Shown one piece after another: positions 40,455 to 49,565 of a stretch of 64,000 nt of DNA. A program made the position numbers and the translations under genes. The notes beneath the pieces are model-generated. The model saw only the letters and a list, made by a program, of their open reading frames with translations, did not search any database and was not told the DNA's origin. Origin of the DNA: Blastococcus colisei (lineage in GTDB: Bacteria > Actinomycetota > Actinomycetes > Mycobacteriales > Geodermatophilaceae); contig NZ_VFQE01000001.1 of NCBI RefSeq assembly GCF_006717095.1, positions 2,046,001-2,110,000 on the forward strand, written 5' to 3'. Every line of letters begins with the position of its first letter. Positions within the stretch are counted from its first letter, which is position 1.

Positions 40455-41581
40455 CGGGCCTGGCCCGTGACCGAGTCGGCGGGGGCGTGCACGGTGGCGT
40501 CCTTCGCACCCCCGGCGGCGGCGACGAGGGAGGCGTGGGTGGGCGCGTCCGGGACGTGGGCGGGCTTCAGGGCGGCGAACTCGCGGCGGAGCACCGGGAC
40601 GACCTCCTCGCCGAGCAGGTCGAGCTGCTCGAGGACGGTCTTCAGCGGCAGGCCGGCGTGGTCGATGAGGAACAGCTGGCGCTGGTAGTCGCCCACGTAG
40701 TCGCGGAAGCCGAGGGTGCGCTCGATGACCTGCTCGGGGCTGCCCACGGTCAGCGGGGTCTGGGAGCTGAACTCCTCCAGGGACGGGCCGTGGCCGTACA
40801 CCGGGGCGACGTCGAAGTACGGGCGGAACTCAGCGAGCGCGTCCTGGCTGTTCCTCCGCATGAACACCTGCCCGCCGAGGCCGACGATGGCCTGGTCGGC
40901 GCTGCCGTGGCCGTAGTGCTCGAAGCGGCGGCGGTAGAACTCCACCATCCGCTGGGTGTGCTCCGGCGGCCAGAAGATGTGGTTGTGGAAGAAGCCGTCG
41001 CCGTAGTACGCGGCCTGCTCGGCGATCTGCGGGCTGCGGATGGAGCCGTGCCAGACGAACGGCGGGACGCCGTCCAGCGGCCGCGGGGTCGAGGTGAAGC
41101 CCTGCAGCGGCGTGCGGAACTTCCCCTCCCAGTTCACGACGTCCTCGCGCCACAGCTGCCGGAGGAGCGCGTAGTTCTCGACGGCGAGCTCGATGCCGTC
41201 ACGGATGTCCTTGCCGAACCACGGGTAGACCGGGCCGGTGTTGCCGCGCCCCATCATCAGGTCCACCCGGCCCTCGGCGAGGTGCTGGAGCATCGCGAAG
41301 TCCTCGGCGATCTTCACCGGGTCGTTGGTGGTGATCAGCGTGGTGGACGTCGACAGCTGCAGCTTCTGGGTCTTCGCGGCGAGGTAACCCAGCGTCGTGG
41401 TGGGGGAGGAGGAGAAGAACGGCGGATTGTGGTGCTCACCGAGGGCGAAGACGTCGAGCCCGACCTCCTCGGCCTTCTGGGCGATGGCCAGGACCGCCTT
41501 GATCCGTTCCGCCTCGGTGGGGGTGCGACCGGTCGTGGGGTCCGGGGTGATGTCGCTGACCGTGAAGATGCCGAACTGCAT
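40451..41581 (-). CDS. LLM-class flavin-dependent monooxygenase
   Basis: A 376-residue luciferase-like protein. ATG 41581 was chosen because GGAG is 8 bases upstream and the following MQFGIFTVSDIT is the usual N-terminus; a GTG 30 bp earlier is possible. FALGEHHNPPFFSSSPTTTLGYLAAKT and HLAEGRVDLMMGRGNTGPVYPWFGKD are FMN/substrate-site sequences of the CE1758 subgroup. It pairs with the FMN reductase downstream. The two are probably a two-component monooxygenase of unknown substrate. Confidence 0.85.
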   Translation of the reverse strand: MQFGIFTVSDITPDPTTGRTPTEAERIKAVLAIAQKAEEVGLDVFALGEHHNPPFFSSSPTTTLGYLAAKTQKLQLSTSTTLITTNDPVKIAEDFAMLQHLAEGRVDLMMGRGNTGPVYPWFGKDIRDGIELAVENYALLRQLWREDVVNWEGKFRTPLQGFTSTPRPLDGVPPFVWHGSIRSPQIAEQAAYYGDGFFHNHIFWPPEHTQRMVEFYRRRFEHYGHGSADQAIVGLGGQVFMRRNSQDALAEFRPYFDVAPVYGHGPSLEEFSSQTPLTVGSPEQVIERTLGFRDYVGDYQRQLFLIDHAGLPLKTVLEQLDLLGEEVVPVLRREFAALKPAHVPDAPTHASLVAAAGGAKDATVHAPADSVTGQAR

Positions 41582-41833
41582 GTCCGTCTCCGTTGCTGGT
41601 TGAGAGTGCAACTACTGTTCGGCACAACCGATCGTGCCCAGGATCTATGCCCGCGTCCTCCGGTCCCACCTCGCGGGAGGGGTGGTGGCGGTCTGCTACG
41701 GAACGTAGCCGTCCTTGTACAGCCTGCCGAACTACGCCGGTGCCATCTTCACGGTCCGGTCACGGTGGCCGACCCCGGTCGCTGGGGTCTGGCACTGTCC
41801 GCCTTGGCAGCGGTACGCGGCAGGGGGAGAACG

Positions 41834-42763
41834 ATGGTGCGGAGCGGGTCCGGTGGTGCCCTGGTCGACGCGGGTGGGGCGAACGGTCGTCCACCCGGTG
41901 AGCTGCCGGAGGCGCCGAATGTGCGCGGTGACCTCGAGGAGCTGATGGACCACCGCCCCGTGTTCCGGGTGCGGCTGCACGGTTACGACCGCCTCGAGGT
42001 CGACAACTACACGGCCTGGGCAGAGGGCGAGCTGATCGCCGTCCGACGGCAGGTCGACCACCTGCTGAGCCGGTTCGGCGAGTGCTCGGCGGAGCTGGAG
42101 ATCTCCCGTCGCCTGCTGGCCGACGTCCCGCGCGGCAGGGAGTCCTTCCCGGTCTCCGAGCGGGTCCAGGAGATGCTGCGGCTGGCCTCCGACGAGGCCG
42201 CCGCCCTCACCGAGGCCGGCGCGCAGGAGGCCGAGCGCATCGTCGCCGAGGCCCGCGCCGAGGCCGACGCCCGGCTGCGCAAGGCCCACCAGATAAAGGA
42301 GATGGCGGTCGACGCCGCTGACGAGCTGGTGGACCTCGCCCGCCGGGATCGGGCGACCGCCGCCCAGGCGATCGAGCGCGCCGAGTTCGAGGCGGCGGAG
42401 ATCCTGCGCCAGGCCGCTGCGGAGAGGGACCGGCTGGCCCAGCTGGCCGCGCGCGACCGCGACCGCGCGGCGGCGGACGCCTCGGCACGCCGGGCTGCCG
42501 TGCAGGCGGAGATCGACGACCTGCGCCGGCAGCGCGACCAGGCCCGGCAGTCGATGCGCGAGCTGATCGACCGGATCGGGGAGGCGCTGCAGGCGGTGGC
42601 CGGCATCGTGCCCGAGGACGTCCCGCGCACCCACGTGGTGCGAGGGAACGTGGCCGTCGAGGGCGATGGGTCGCACCCCGCGGCACAGGGCGCGGTGCCC
42701 GACGCCCGGGAGGAGCCCGACGTGGTGGTGATGACGGGCCGCCCGGCGCCCGTGCCGCACTGA
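41834..42763 (+). CDS. DivIVA-domain coiled-coil protein
   Basis: The 309-residue protein starts at ATG 41834 preceded by GGGGGAGA. Residues 42-75 (FRVRLHGYDRLEVDNYTAWAEGEL) resemble the N-terminal DivIVA motif, which senses negatively curved membranes. The central 170 residues form a continuous Ala/Glu/Arg coiled coil (EAAALTEAGAQEAERIVAEARAEAD...). It is not the canonical Wag31, whose N-terminus is different. It may organise polar growth or a division-associated complex. A 220-bp gap separates it from the divergent monooxygenase gene. Confidence 0.78.
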   Translation: MVRSGSGGALVDAGGANGRPPGELPEAPNVRGDLEELMDHRPVFRVRLHGYDRLEVDNYTAWAEGELIAVRRQVDHLLSRFGECSAELEISRRLLADVPRGRESFPVSERVQEMLRLASDEAAALTEAGAQEAERIVAEARAEADARLRKAHQIKEMAVDAADELVDLARRDRATAAQAIERAEFEAAEILRQAAAERDRLAQLAARDRDRAAADASARRAAVQAEIDDLRRQRDQARQSMRELIDRIGEALQAVAGIVPEDVPRTHVVRGNVAVEGDGSHPAAQGAVPDAREEPDVVVMTGRPAPVPH

Positions 42764-42857
42764 GACCAGCCGACCGGCGACGGGACGCCCCTGGGCCCTC
42801 CTCGCAGGCGCTGGTGGGAGGCTTCGTCGCAGGCAGCTGGAACCGAGGGAGGCAGCG

Positions 42858-43364
42858 ATGGACGACGTCTGTGAGGTCGTGCGCGTCGAGGGCGGGATCG
42901 TCGTGGGACACGACGGTTCGAAGTGCGCCCAGGAGGCGCTGGTGTGGGCCGGGCGGCTGGCCCGACGGGCAGACCTGGAGCTCCACGTGGTCCGGGCGTG
43001 GGCGATGATGACCGCCCCTCAGCCGAAGAGCTGGACGCCGGGCTACGTGCCGCCGCTCCCGGACTGGGAGAAGGCGGTGCACGACGAGCTGACCACGCAC
43101 GTGAAGGCTGCCGGTCTCGACCCGGCGGTCCGCGTGACCTGCCACGTCGTGCACAAGGCACCGGCGCAGGGCCTGATGACCGCCGCCGAGGGCGCGAACC
43201 TGCTGGTGATGGGTGCCCGGGGCCGCGGTGGCTTCCGCGGGCTGCTCCTCGGCTCGGTGAGCGACCAGCTCGTCCACCACTCGCCCTGCCCGGTGACCGT
43301 CGTCCGCACGGGTGCGACCGGACGGGAGATCGGGGCGGTGGGCGGCAGCGCGGTCACGGAGTGA
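42858..43364 (+). CDS. Universal stress protein (UspA) domain
   Basis: This 168-residue UspA-fold protein begins GGIVVGHDGSKCAQEALVWAGRLA, the ATP/adenosine-binding strand. LLVMGARGRGGFRGLLLGSVSDQLVHHSPCPVTVV is the classical G-x2-G-x9-G(S/T) ATP-binding loop and C-terminal strand. It likely binds ATP. A role in dormancy or desiccation is common in the phylum but is not shown by the sequence. Confidence 0.86.
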   Translation: MDDVCEVVRVEGGIVVGHDGSKCAQEALVWAGRLARRADLELHVVRAWAMMTAPQPKSWTPGYVPPLPDWEKAVHDELTTHVKAAGLDPAVRVTCHVVHKAPAQGLMTAAEGANLLVMGARGRGGFRGLLLGSVSDQLVHHSPCPVTVVRTGATGREIGAVGGSAVTE

Positions 43365-43416
43365 CGGTCCCGGGCGGCCCCGCGAATGCGGTGACGGCCG
43401 GCGCCGACCTGGACGG

Positions 43417-44064
43417 TCAGTCCGCCGGCGAGGCTCCGTAGATCGCCCGCAGCCACACCTCGAGCAGCACGTCGACCACTCCCGACTCGGCGAGGGCCGG
43501 CCCGTCGCCGCTGAACGTCCCGTACAGCACCCGCTCGTTGGTCGAGGTGAGGACGACGGCCAGATCGCGGGCGTCCGGGCCGGCGGGCGCGGCTCCCCGG
43601 GTGCGCTCGGCGTCGATGGCGGCCGCGCACCGCTGCACCCAGGTCTCCACCACACCGGCCCACAGGTCGCGGATCTCGGCGTTGGACGAGCGCGCCTCCG
43701 CCCCGGCCAGGGTCAGCCGGCGGTGGGCCCGGAAGGTCTCGTAGTAGGCGGTGATCACCCGCCGCCAGCCCTCCCGGATGCCGGTGGCCGGGTGCCCGAA
43801 GGCCTCGCGCGAAGCCGCGTCGGCCTCGGCCACGACCCGGTCGAGCAGCGTCAGCAGGACGGCGTCCTTCGAGGCGAAGTAGAAGTAGAAGGTCGGCCGG
43901 GAGATCCCAGCGCCGCGGGCCAGGTCGTCGACGGAGATCGCGTTGAGCGGCTTCTCGGCCAGCAGCCGTTCCGCCGTCGCCAAGATGGCCAGTTCCCGGT
44001 CGTCGCCCGACGGCCGGACGGCACGCCGTCCCCGGGGGGAGGAGTCGCTCGCCGGCACGGTCAC
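43417..44064 (-). CDS. ethR: TetR-family repressor EthR
   Basis: The 215-residue regulator matches mycobacterial EthR closely from memory. RPSGDDRELAILATAERLL and ISVDDLARGAGISRPTFYFYF, then SKDAVLLTLLDRVV, are nearly identical to EthR, and INDAERTRGAAP-like AAIDAERTRGAAPAG also matches. The helix-turn-helix spans about residues 22-65. GTG 44064 or GTG 44058 begin the reading; no strong ribosome-binding site is seen. It is divergent from the EthA-like monooxygenase, the same gene order as in mycobacteria, so it should repress that gene. Confidence 0.88.
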   Translation of the reverse strand: MTVPASDSSPRGRRAVRPSGDDRELAILATAERLLAEKPLNAISVDDLARGAGISRPTFYFYFASKDAVLLTLLDRVVAEADAASREAFGHPATGIREGWRRVITAYYETFRAHRRLTLAGAEARSSNAEIRDLWAGVVETWVQRCAAAIDAERTRGAAPAGPDARDLAVVLTSTNERVLYGTFSGDGPALAESGVVDVLLEVWLRAIYGASPAD

Positions 44065-44102
44065 CGCCGGAGAATAGCCGGACGGACCCGTTTCTCGACA
44101 CC

Positions 44103-44121
44103 CTGTTGACTCGTTCGACAG
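44103..44121. promoter_or_regulatory. Candidate EthR operator
   Basis: CTGTTGA (44103-44109) and TCGACAG (44115-44121) form a 7-bp inverted repeat with one mismatch in the 139-bp gap between ethR and ethA. A related half-site CGACA occurs at 44096-44100, so a tandem arrangement is possible, as in the mycobacterial operator. The assignment is an inference. Confidence 0.4.
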
Positions 44122-44203
44122 CGCGTCGATAGCGTCGTCGCCGCAGGTCGCGCGCCGACCCCTTCCGCCGGTCCCGGCCGGCCCAGCACCAGGAGTCCCG
44201 TAC

Positions 44204-45703
44204 ATGGCAGCGGAGCGCCGAGCAACGGAGCACGTCGACGTCCTCATCGTCGGAGCCGGCCTGTCCGGCATCGGCGCCGCCTGCCACCTGCAGCAGGAGT
44301 GCCCGGGCAAGACCTACGCCGTCCTCGAGTCGCGGGGGGCGATCGGCGGCACGTGGGACCTGTTCCGCTACCCCGGGATCCGGTCGGACTCGGACATGTT
44401 CACCCTCGGATACGCCTTCAAGCCGTGGAAGGACTCGACGGCCATCGCCGACGGCGCGGCGATCCGTTCCTACATCCGGGACACCGCGCGCGAGTACGGC
44501 GTCGAGGAGAAGATCCGCTTCCACCACCAGGTGCTCTCCGCCGAGTGGTCGGGCGACGAGGCGAGATGGACCGTGACGGCCCGCCGCACGGACATCGGCG
44601 AGACGGTGCGGCTGACCTGCTCGTGGCTGTCGGTGTGTTGCGGGTACTACCGCTACGACGAGGGCTTCCGGCCGGCGTTCGAGGGCGAGGACCGGTTCGC
44701 CGGCGAGATCATCCACCCGCAGCACTGGCCCGAGGACTTCGACGCCACCGGTAAGCGGATCGTGGTCATCGGCAGCGGCGCGACCGCCATGACCCTGGTG
44801 CCCAACCTGGCCGACGTGGCCGCGCACGTCACGATGCTCCAGCGCACGCCGAGCTACGTCATGTCACTGCCCGGCCGGGACCCGCTGGCGACCTTCCTGC
44901 GCGACAAGCTGCCGGGGAAGCTGGCCCATCCGATCGTGCGCTGGAAGAACGTCCTGGTCTCCACGGCCTTCTACCAGTTCAGCCAGCGCCGGCCGGCCGC
45001 CGCCCGCAGGGTCCTGCGGCGGCTGACGCAGAAGCAGGTGCCCGACGTCGACGTCGACACGCACTTCAACCCGCCGTACGGCCCGTGGGACCAGCGGCTG
45101 TGCCTGGTGCCCGACGGCGACCTGTTCCGCACCCTGCGTCGTGGGCAGGCGACCATCGCCACCGGCCGGATCGCGACCTTCACCGAGAAGGGCGTGCAGC
45201 TGGAGTCCGGCGAGCACCTCGACGCCGACGTCGTCGTCACGGCCACCGGGCTCAACCTGCTGGCCATGGGCGGGATGACGCTGACCGTCGACGGGACGCC
45301 GGTCGAGCTGGCCGGAACCGTCTCCTACAAGGGGATGATGCTGTCCGGCGTTCCCAATCTCGCGATGGTCATCGGCTACACGAACGCCTCCTGGACGCTC
45401 AAGGCCGACCTGGTCAACCGCTACGTCTGCCGGCTGGTCAACCACCTCGACGCCGAGGGCTACGCCTCGGCCACGCCGGTCGCGCCGCCGGAGGGCGCCG
45501 ACCAACCGTTCCTGGACCTGGCGTCGGGCTACGTGCAACGCAGCCTCGCCGGCCTGCCCAAGCAGGGGCGCCGCAGGCCCTGGAAGCTGCACCAGAACTA
45601 CCTCCGCGACGTCCGGCTGATGCGGCGGGGCCCGCTGGAGGACGAGGGCATGACGTTCCAGCGGCGCGTGCCCGCCACCACGACGGAGAAGGCGGTCGCC
45701 TGA
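44204..45703 (+). CDS. ethA: Baeyer-Villiger monooxygenase EthA-like
   Basis: A 499-residue FAD/NADPH flavoprotein. N-terminal VLIVGAGLSGIGAACHL, then GGTWDLFRYPGIRSDSDM, FAGEIIHPQHWPEDF (BVMO FxGxxxHxxxW type), VVIGSGATAMTLVPNLAD and NPPYGPWDQRLCLVPDGDLF are all close to M. tuberculosis EthA, as are TLKADLVNRYVCRLVNHLD and NYLRDIRLIRRG-like NYLRDVRLMRRGPLEDEG. It should oxygenate ketones and, in mycobacteria, activates thioamides. It is regulated by the divergent EthR-like repressor and coupled to an SDR gene (TGATG). Confidence 0.9.
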   Translation: MAAERRATEHVDVLIVGAGLSGIGAACHLQQECPGKTYAVLESRGAIGGTWDLFRYPGIRSDSDMFTLGYAFKPWKDSTAIADGAAIRSYIRDTAREYGVEEKIRFHHQVLSAEWSGDEARWTVTARRTDIGETVRLTCSWLSVCCGYYRYDEGFRPAFEGEDRFAGEIIHPQHWPEDFDATGKRIVVIGSGATAMTLVPNLADVAAHVTMLQRTPSYVMSLPGRDPLATFLRDKLPGKLAHPIVRWKNVLVSTAFYQFSQRRPAAARRVLRRLTQKQVPDVDVDTHFNPPYGPWDQRLCLVPDGDLFRTLRRGQATIATGRIATFTEKGVQLESGEHLDADVVVTATGLNLLAMGGMTLTVDGTPVELAGTVSYKGMMLSGVPNLAMVIGYTNASWTLKADLVNRYVCRLVNHLDAEGYASATPVAPPEGADQPFLDLASGYVQRSLAGLPKQGRRRPWKLHQNYLRDVRLMRRGPLEDEGMTFQRRVPATTTEKAVA

Positions 45704-46545
45704 TGGGCCCGTACCAGTTCGCCGGCGGCACCGCCGTCGTCACCGGAGCGGCCAGCGGGATCGGCGAAGCGCTCGCGGTCCAGCTGGCCGGGCGGGGGAG
45801 CCATCTCGTGCTCGTCGACCGGGACAGGGACCGGCTGGGCGACGTCGCCGACCGGATCCGGGCCGCCCATCCCGCGCTGGTCCTGGCCACCCACGTGGCG
45901 GACCTGTCCGACGACGAGCAGACCGAGGCACTGGCGGCGACGCTCGTCGCCGAGCACCCGGGGACGACGCTGCTGGTGAACAACGCCGGCGTGGCGCTGG
46001 GTGGTCGCTTCGACCAGGTGACCCTCGAGGAGTTCGACTGGGTCATGGCGGTCAACTTCCGCGCCGTCGTCCGGTTGACCCACGCGCTGCTGCCGGTGCT
46101 CAAGGCGCACCCCGGCGCACACCTGGTGAACGTCTCCAGCGTCTTCGGCATCTTCGCGCCGGCCGGGCAGGCGGCCTACTCGGCGAGCAAGTTCGCCGTC
46201 CGCGGGTTCTCCGAGGCGGTGCGGCACGAGCTGGCCGAGCACGCCGTCGGCGTGACCGTCGTGCACCCCGGCGGGATCAAGACCCGGATCGCCGAGAGCG
46301 CGCGCACCGGTTCCGGCGTCTCGGCCGAGGAGTACGAGGTGGGCCGCAAGCAGTTCGCCAAGCTGCTGACCATGCCGAAGGAGAAGGCCGCGGCCACGAT
46401 CATGGCGGCCGTCGAGCAGCGCCGTCCGCGGTTGCTCATCGGCTGGAGCGCGAAGGTCCCCGACGTCCTGGTGCGCCTCATGCCCGGGAGCTACTGGCGG
46501 GTGATCGCCCGGCGCGCAGCCACGGCGTTGCCGCCTGCGTCCTGA
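45703..46545 (+). CDS. Short-chain dehydrogenase
   Basis: The 280-residue SDR follows the BVMO with a TGATG overlap. VVTGAASGIGEALAVQLAGRG is the NAD(P)-binding loop, NNAGVALGGRF the structural motif, and VNVSSVFGIFAPAGQAAYSASKFAV contains catalytic Ser, Tyr and Lys. The C-terminal 60 residues (TMPKEKAAATIMAAVEQRRPRLLIGWSAK) resemble the DUF/lipid-associated SDRs with a C-terminal membrane-adjacent helix. It may supply ketones by alcohol oxidation to the BVMO, or reduce the product; both are inferences from operon context. Confidence 0.84.
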   Translation: MGPYQFAGGTAVVTGAASGIGEALAVQLAGRGSHLVLVDRDRDRLGDVADRIRAAHPALVLATHVADLSDDEQTEALAATLVAEHPGTTLLVNNAGVALGGRFDQVTLEEFDWVMAVNFRAVVRLTHALLPVLKAHPGAHLVNVSSVFGIFAPAGQAAYSASKFAVRGFSEAVRHELAEHAVGVTVVHPGGIKTRIAESARTGSGVSAEEYEVGRKQFAKLLTMPKEKAAATIMAAVEQRRPRLLIGWSAKVPDVLVRLMPGSYWRVIARRAATALPPAS

Positions 46546-46588
46546 CCGACCGGCCGGAAATCGGTTGCGCCGGGCGGTAGAACGAGGC

Positions 46589-47599
46589 GTGACCACGACG
46601 ACCACCGACCTCGTCGCCCTCGGCCCGGACGACGACCTCTTCACCGGCTGGTGCGAGGTCTGGACGGCGGCCTCGCTCGCCGACCGTCCCGACGATCCGC
46701 CCCGATCCGGAACCGAGCACGTGGCGCTCGGGCGTCAGCTCGTGGCACCCGGTGGCTCCCGGGACGGCGCGCACCGGGCGGCCATGGTGGACGGCGCCGT
46801 CGCGGGGGCGCTGCGCGTCATCCTGCCGGTCAGGGACAACCCCACCGTGGCGGTGCTCGACGTCGCCGTCCACCCCGCGCACCGGCGCCTGGGCATCGGC
46901 AGCGCGCTGCTCGCGGACGGCGTGCGGCTGGCCGCGGCGCGCGGTCGCACGGAGCTGATCGCCGAGGTGGACGAACCCGGCCCGGACACCGCCGGGCGGG
47001 CCTTCGCCCTGCACCACGGCTGGACCTGCGATCTGCTGGAGACGCACCGCGATCTGGTGTTGCCCGCCGACGAGGAACGGCTGTCCGCCGTCGAGACCGA
47101 GGCGGTACGGGCCGGTGCGGGCTACGAGATCGTGACCTGGCGGGACCGGACCCCGGACGGGCTGCTCGACGACCGGGCGCTGCTGGAACGGCGCATGACG
47201 ACCGATGCCCCGCACGGCGACCTCCCCGTCGAGGAGGAGCACTGGGACGGCGAACGGATCCGCGAGTACGAGGCCTCGCACGTCGCGCGCGGCCGGACGG
47301 TCCTCTCGGCCGGCGCCGTGCGGGGTGGGCGGCTGGTCGCCTTCACCGACCTGCAGATCCCGCTCGCCGCGCCGCAGCGCGCGCACCAGGGCGGCACGCT
47401 CGTGCTCCGGGAGCACCGCGGGCACCGGCTGGGGGCCCGGGTGAAGGTGGCCGTGCTGCGCGAGCTGCAGGGCTCCTTCCCGGAGGTGCGCCGCATCAGC
47501 ACCTACAACTCCGAGGGGAACCTGCCCATGGTCGCGGTCAACGAGGACCTGGGTTTCCGTCCCGCGGGTTTCCTGTCCTCGTGGTCCGTCCGTCTCTGA
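46589..47599 (+). CDS. Tandem GNAT acetyltransferase
   Basis: A 336-residue protein with two GNAT domains. The first has AVHPAHRRLGIGSALLADGVRLA as acetyl-CoA loop. The second has LVLREHRGHRLGARVKVAVLREL with YNSEGNLPMVAVNEDLGFRPAGF. The second-domain pattern is seen in mycothiol-synthase-like and related actinobacterial tandem GNATs, but MshD identity is not asserted. GTG 46589 follows GAGG. It is in a run of plus-strand genes after the SDR, with a 43-bp gap. Confidence 0.82.
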   Translation: MTTTTTDLVALGPDDDLFTGWCEVWTAASLADRPDDPPRSGTEHVALGRQLVAPGGSRDGAHRAAMVDGAVAGALRVILPVRDNPTVAVLDVAVHPAHRRLGIGSALLADGVRLAAARGRTELIAEVDEPGPDTAGRAFALHHGWTCDLLETHRDLVLPADEERLSAVETEAVRAGAGYEIVTWRDRTPDGLLDDRALLERRMTTDAPHGDLPVEEEHWDGERIREYEASHVARGRTVLSAGAVRGGRLVAFTDLQIPLAAPQRAHQGGTLVLREHRGHRLGARVKVAVLRELQGSFPEVRRISTYNSEGNLPMVAVNEDLGFRPAGFLSSWSVRL

Positions 47600-47642
47600 C
47601 GCCGGTCCGACCCCGGCTCTGCCGCTCGGGTTGACTGGGTCC

Positions 47643-48320
47643 GTGTCGAGCGACCGCGCCGTTCCTGCTCCGTCCGTCTCCCCGGACTTCGTGCGCCACC
47701 ACACCCGGCCGAGCCGGCCCTCGCTCGTGCCCGAGGTGACCCTGCACGTGGCAGCCGACGTGGTCGCCCTGTGGGGGGCGATCGAGGAGGAGCGGGGGAC
47801 CGCGCCGACGGAGCCGCCGTTCTGGGCGGCCGCGTGGCCCGGGGGACAGGCCCTGGCGCGGTACGTGCTCGACGAACCGGCGACGGTTTCCGGCCGGTCG
47901 GTGCTCGACCTGGGCGCGGGCAGTGGCCTGGTCGCGATCGCGGCGGCCCGGGCGGGAGCCTCCGACGTCCTGGCCAGCGACATCGACCCGTTCTCCCACA
48001 CCGCGATCGCCGTCAACGCCGAGGCCAACGGCGTTCCTCCGGTCGCCGTCCTGGGCGACGTCCTGGGGATGGAGCCGCCGGCCGTCGACGTCGTCCTGGC
48101 CGGGGACGTCTGCTACGACCGCGTGATGAGCGAGCGGGTGCTGCCCTGGCTCGAGGCCGCGCGCGCCCGCGGTGCCGAGGTCTACCTGGGCGATCCCGGC
48201 CGGCCCTACGTGCCCGTCGACCGGCTCGCCGCCGTGGCGGTGTACGAGGTGCCCGACACCGAGTCGTCGCCCGCCCTGCCCACGCAGATCCGGCGGACGA
48301 CGGTCTGGCGCCTGCCCTGA
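47643..48320 (+). CDS. Class I SAM-dependent methyltransferase
   Basis: The 225-residue protein has SAM-binding motif I VLDLGAGSGLVAIAAARAG, then DVLASDIDPFSHTAIAVNAEANG, and VDVVLAGDVCYDR. The N-terminal PFWAAAWPGGQALARYVLDEP is characteristic of the ETFBKMT/nicotinamide N-methyltransferase-like group that methylates protein lysines. Substrate in bacteria is not known. GTG 47643 starts 43 bp after the acetyltransferase. Confidence 0.82.
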   Translation: MSSDRAVPAPSVSPDFVRHHTRPSRPSLVPEVTLHVAADVVALWGAIEEERGTAPTEPPFWAAAWPGGQALARYVLDEPATVSGRSVLDLGAGSGLVAIAAARAGASDVLASDIDPFSHTAIAVNAEANGVPPVAVLGDVLGMEPPAVDVVLAGDVCYDRVMSERVLPWLEAARARGAEVYLGDPGRPYVPVDRLAAVAVYEVPDTESSPALPTQIRRTTVWRLP

Positions 48321-48441
48321 CGGGCCACAGCCGTCGCCCTGACGGGCGGACGAGCGGGCAGGAAGCCGACGGCGCGATTCCCGGACGTGGCGGCTGACGA
48401 GGCGCGGCCACCGAATGGTGTACCCGGCGGGGTGGGAGCCG

Positions 48442-49065
48442 TCAGGCGTCTTCTCCGCCGATGGCGCCGCAGGCCACACGTGAACCGGTGTCCTCGACGA
48501 CGGGGGCCTCGGCGTCGGGGTCGACGGGTGCAGCGGGCGGCGGCGGGATGTCCGCGAGGCTCTCCGCGGCCTCGGTGACGACGAGAGCGGTCCCGTCCTC
48601 CTCGAGCAGCTCCTCCAGAGGCATCGGTCCGGCGAGGGTGGTCGTCGACCCCTCGCCGTTCGCGAGCACCAGCACGGAGGGCAGTTCCTGGACGACGTCA
48701 CCCGCGGTGACGAACGGCCCGACCACGCCGGGGTCGTCCGAGGGAGGGCTCTCGGTGTCGCAGATCCCCGTGTCGTACAGGTACATGGGGTGGAAGCCCT
48801 GCGTCAGCCCGGCCACCTCCACCTCGACCTCCGTGCCGACGTCCGTGTCCCGGAACCAGACCCTTCCCACGGTGGTGCCCTCGCGATCGACGAGCTCGCT
48901 CGAGACCTCGACGGGCACCTCGACCGAAGCCGTGTCCTCGTCTCCTCCTGCGGCGGCGTCCAGCTGCTCGCGGAGGGCATCGTCGTCGCCGGACCCGCAG
49001 GCCGAGAGGGTCAGCACCGTCACGGCGACCACGGGCAGCACCCGCGCCGGTCGTCGCGCGGTCAC
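48442..49065 (-). CDS. SodC-like lipoprotein lacking metal-binding histidines
   Basis: A 207-residue lipoprotein with lipobox LTLSACGSG. The mature domain aligns with Cu/Zn superoxide dismutases of mycobacteria: VEVAGLTQGFHPMYLYDTGIC where SodC has GFHAVHVHEVGKC, and LADIPP...RVACGAIGG at the end. The HxH copper ligands are replaced by MYLYD, and the later HYH and the final His segments are gone. It keeps the disulfide Cys pair. It therefore keeps the SodC fold without the metals. The start overlaps the stop of the upstream lipoprotein (GTGA), so the two are coupled. Confidence 0.72.
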   Translation of the reverse strand: MTARRPARVLPVVAVTVLTLSACGSGDDDALREQLDAAAGGDEDTASVEVPVEVSSELVDREGTTVGRVWFRDTDVGTEVEVEVAGLTQGFHPMYLYDTGICDTESPPSDDPGVVGPFVTAGDVVQELPSVLVLANGEGSTTTLAGPMPLEELLEEDGTALVVTEAAESLADIPPPPAAPVDPDAEAPVVEDTGSRVACGAIGGEDA

Positions 49066-49565
49066 GATGCGCTCTCCAGGATGGTGGCGACGAGAAACGT
49101 CTCGTCCTCCCAGTCCTCGAGCTCATCCGGGTCGACGTCGAGGCCGAGCTCTTCGATCACGACGTCGGCCTGGAAGTCGCGCACCGGCGTGGCTGCTATG
49201 TACAGGGGCTGGCCGGCACGCGGGTCGGCGTCCCCGACGGTCGTGACCACCAGGACCGGGTCGACCTCGCCCCCCTCGGGGGAGGTCACGGTGAAGGCCT
49301 GTGGGGACAGCACCTCGGCCACGTCGGCGAGCAGGGTCACCTCCTGCCGTGCGTAGGCCTCCAGGTCCTCCCGGAAGGCGGCGTCCAGCAGGCCGATGTA
49401 CGGGTCGTCCGGGTCCTCGGCGCCGCGGAGGTCGGGCACCTCCACCTCGAGCTCTGGCGCCGTCGCCTCGTCGTCCGCGGCGCAGGCCGACAGACCACCT
49501 CCGGCGAGCACCAGGACGACGGCCAACGCCGGGCCGGCCTGCGGCCGGAAACGGTGCGCGCGCAT
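49062..49565 (-). CDS. Lipoprotein of a three-copy family (OB-like beta domain)
   Basis: The 167-residue protein has lipobox GGLSACAAD, followed by an acidic linker. The mature beta-rich domain reads VTLLADVAEVLSPQAFTVTSPEGGEVDPVLVVTTVG and VRDFQADVVIEELG. The pattern V-x-L-x-A-D/T-V-x-x-V followed by FTI/V, LLVV and a later DED-rich end also occurs in lipoproteins at 53718 and 59647. These may be OB-like domains in the envelope. It is the first gene of the pair with the SodC-like lipoprotein. Confidence 0.65.
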   Translation of the reverse strand: MRAHRFRPQAGPALAVVLVLAGGGLSACAADDEATAPELEVEVPDLRGAEDPDDPYIGLLDAAFREDLEAYARQEVTLLADVAEVLSPQAFTVTSPEGGEVDPVLVVTTVGDADPRAGQPLYIAATPVRDFQADVVIEELGLDVDPDELEDWEDETFLVATILESAS

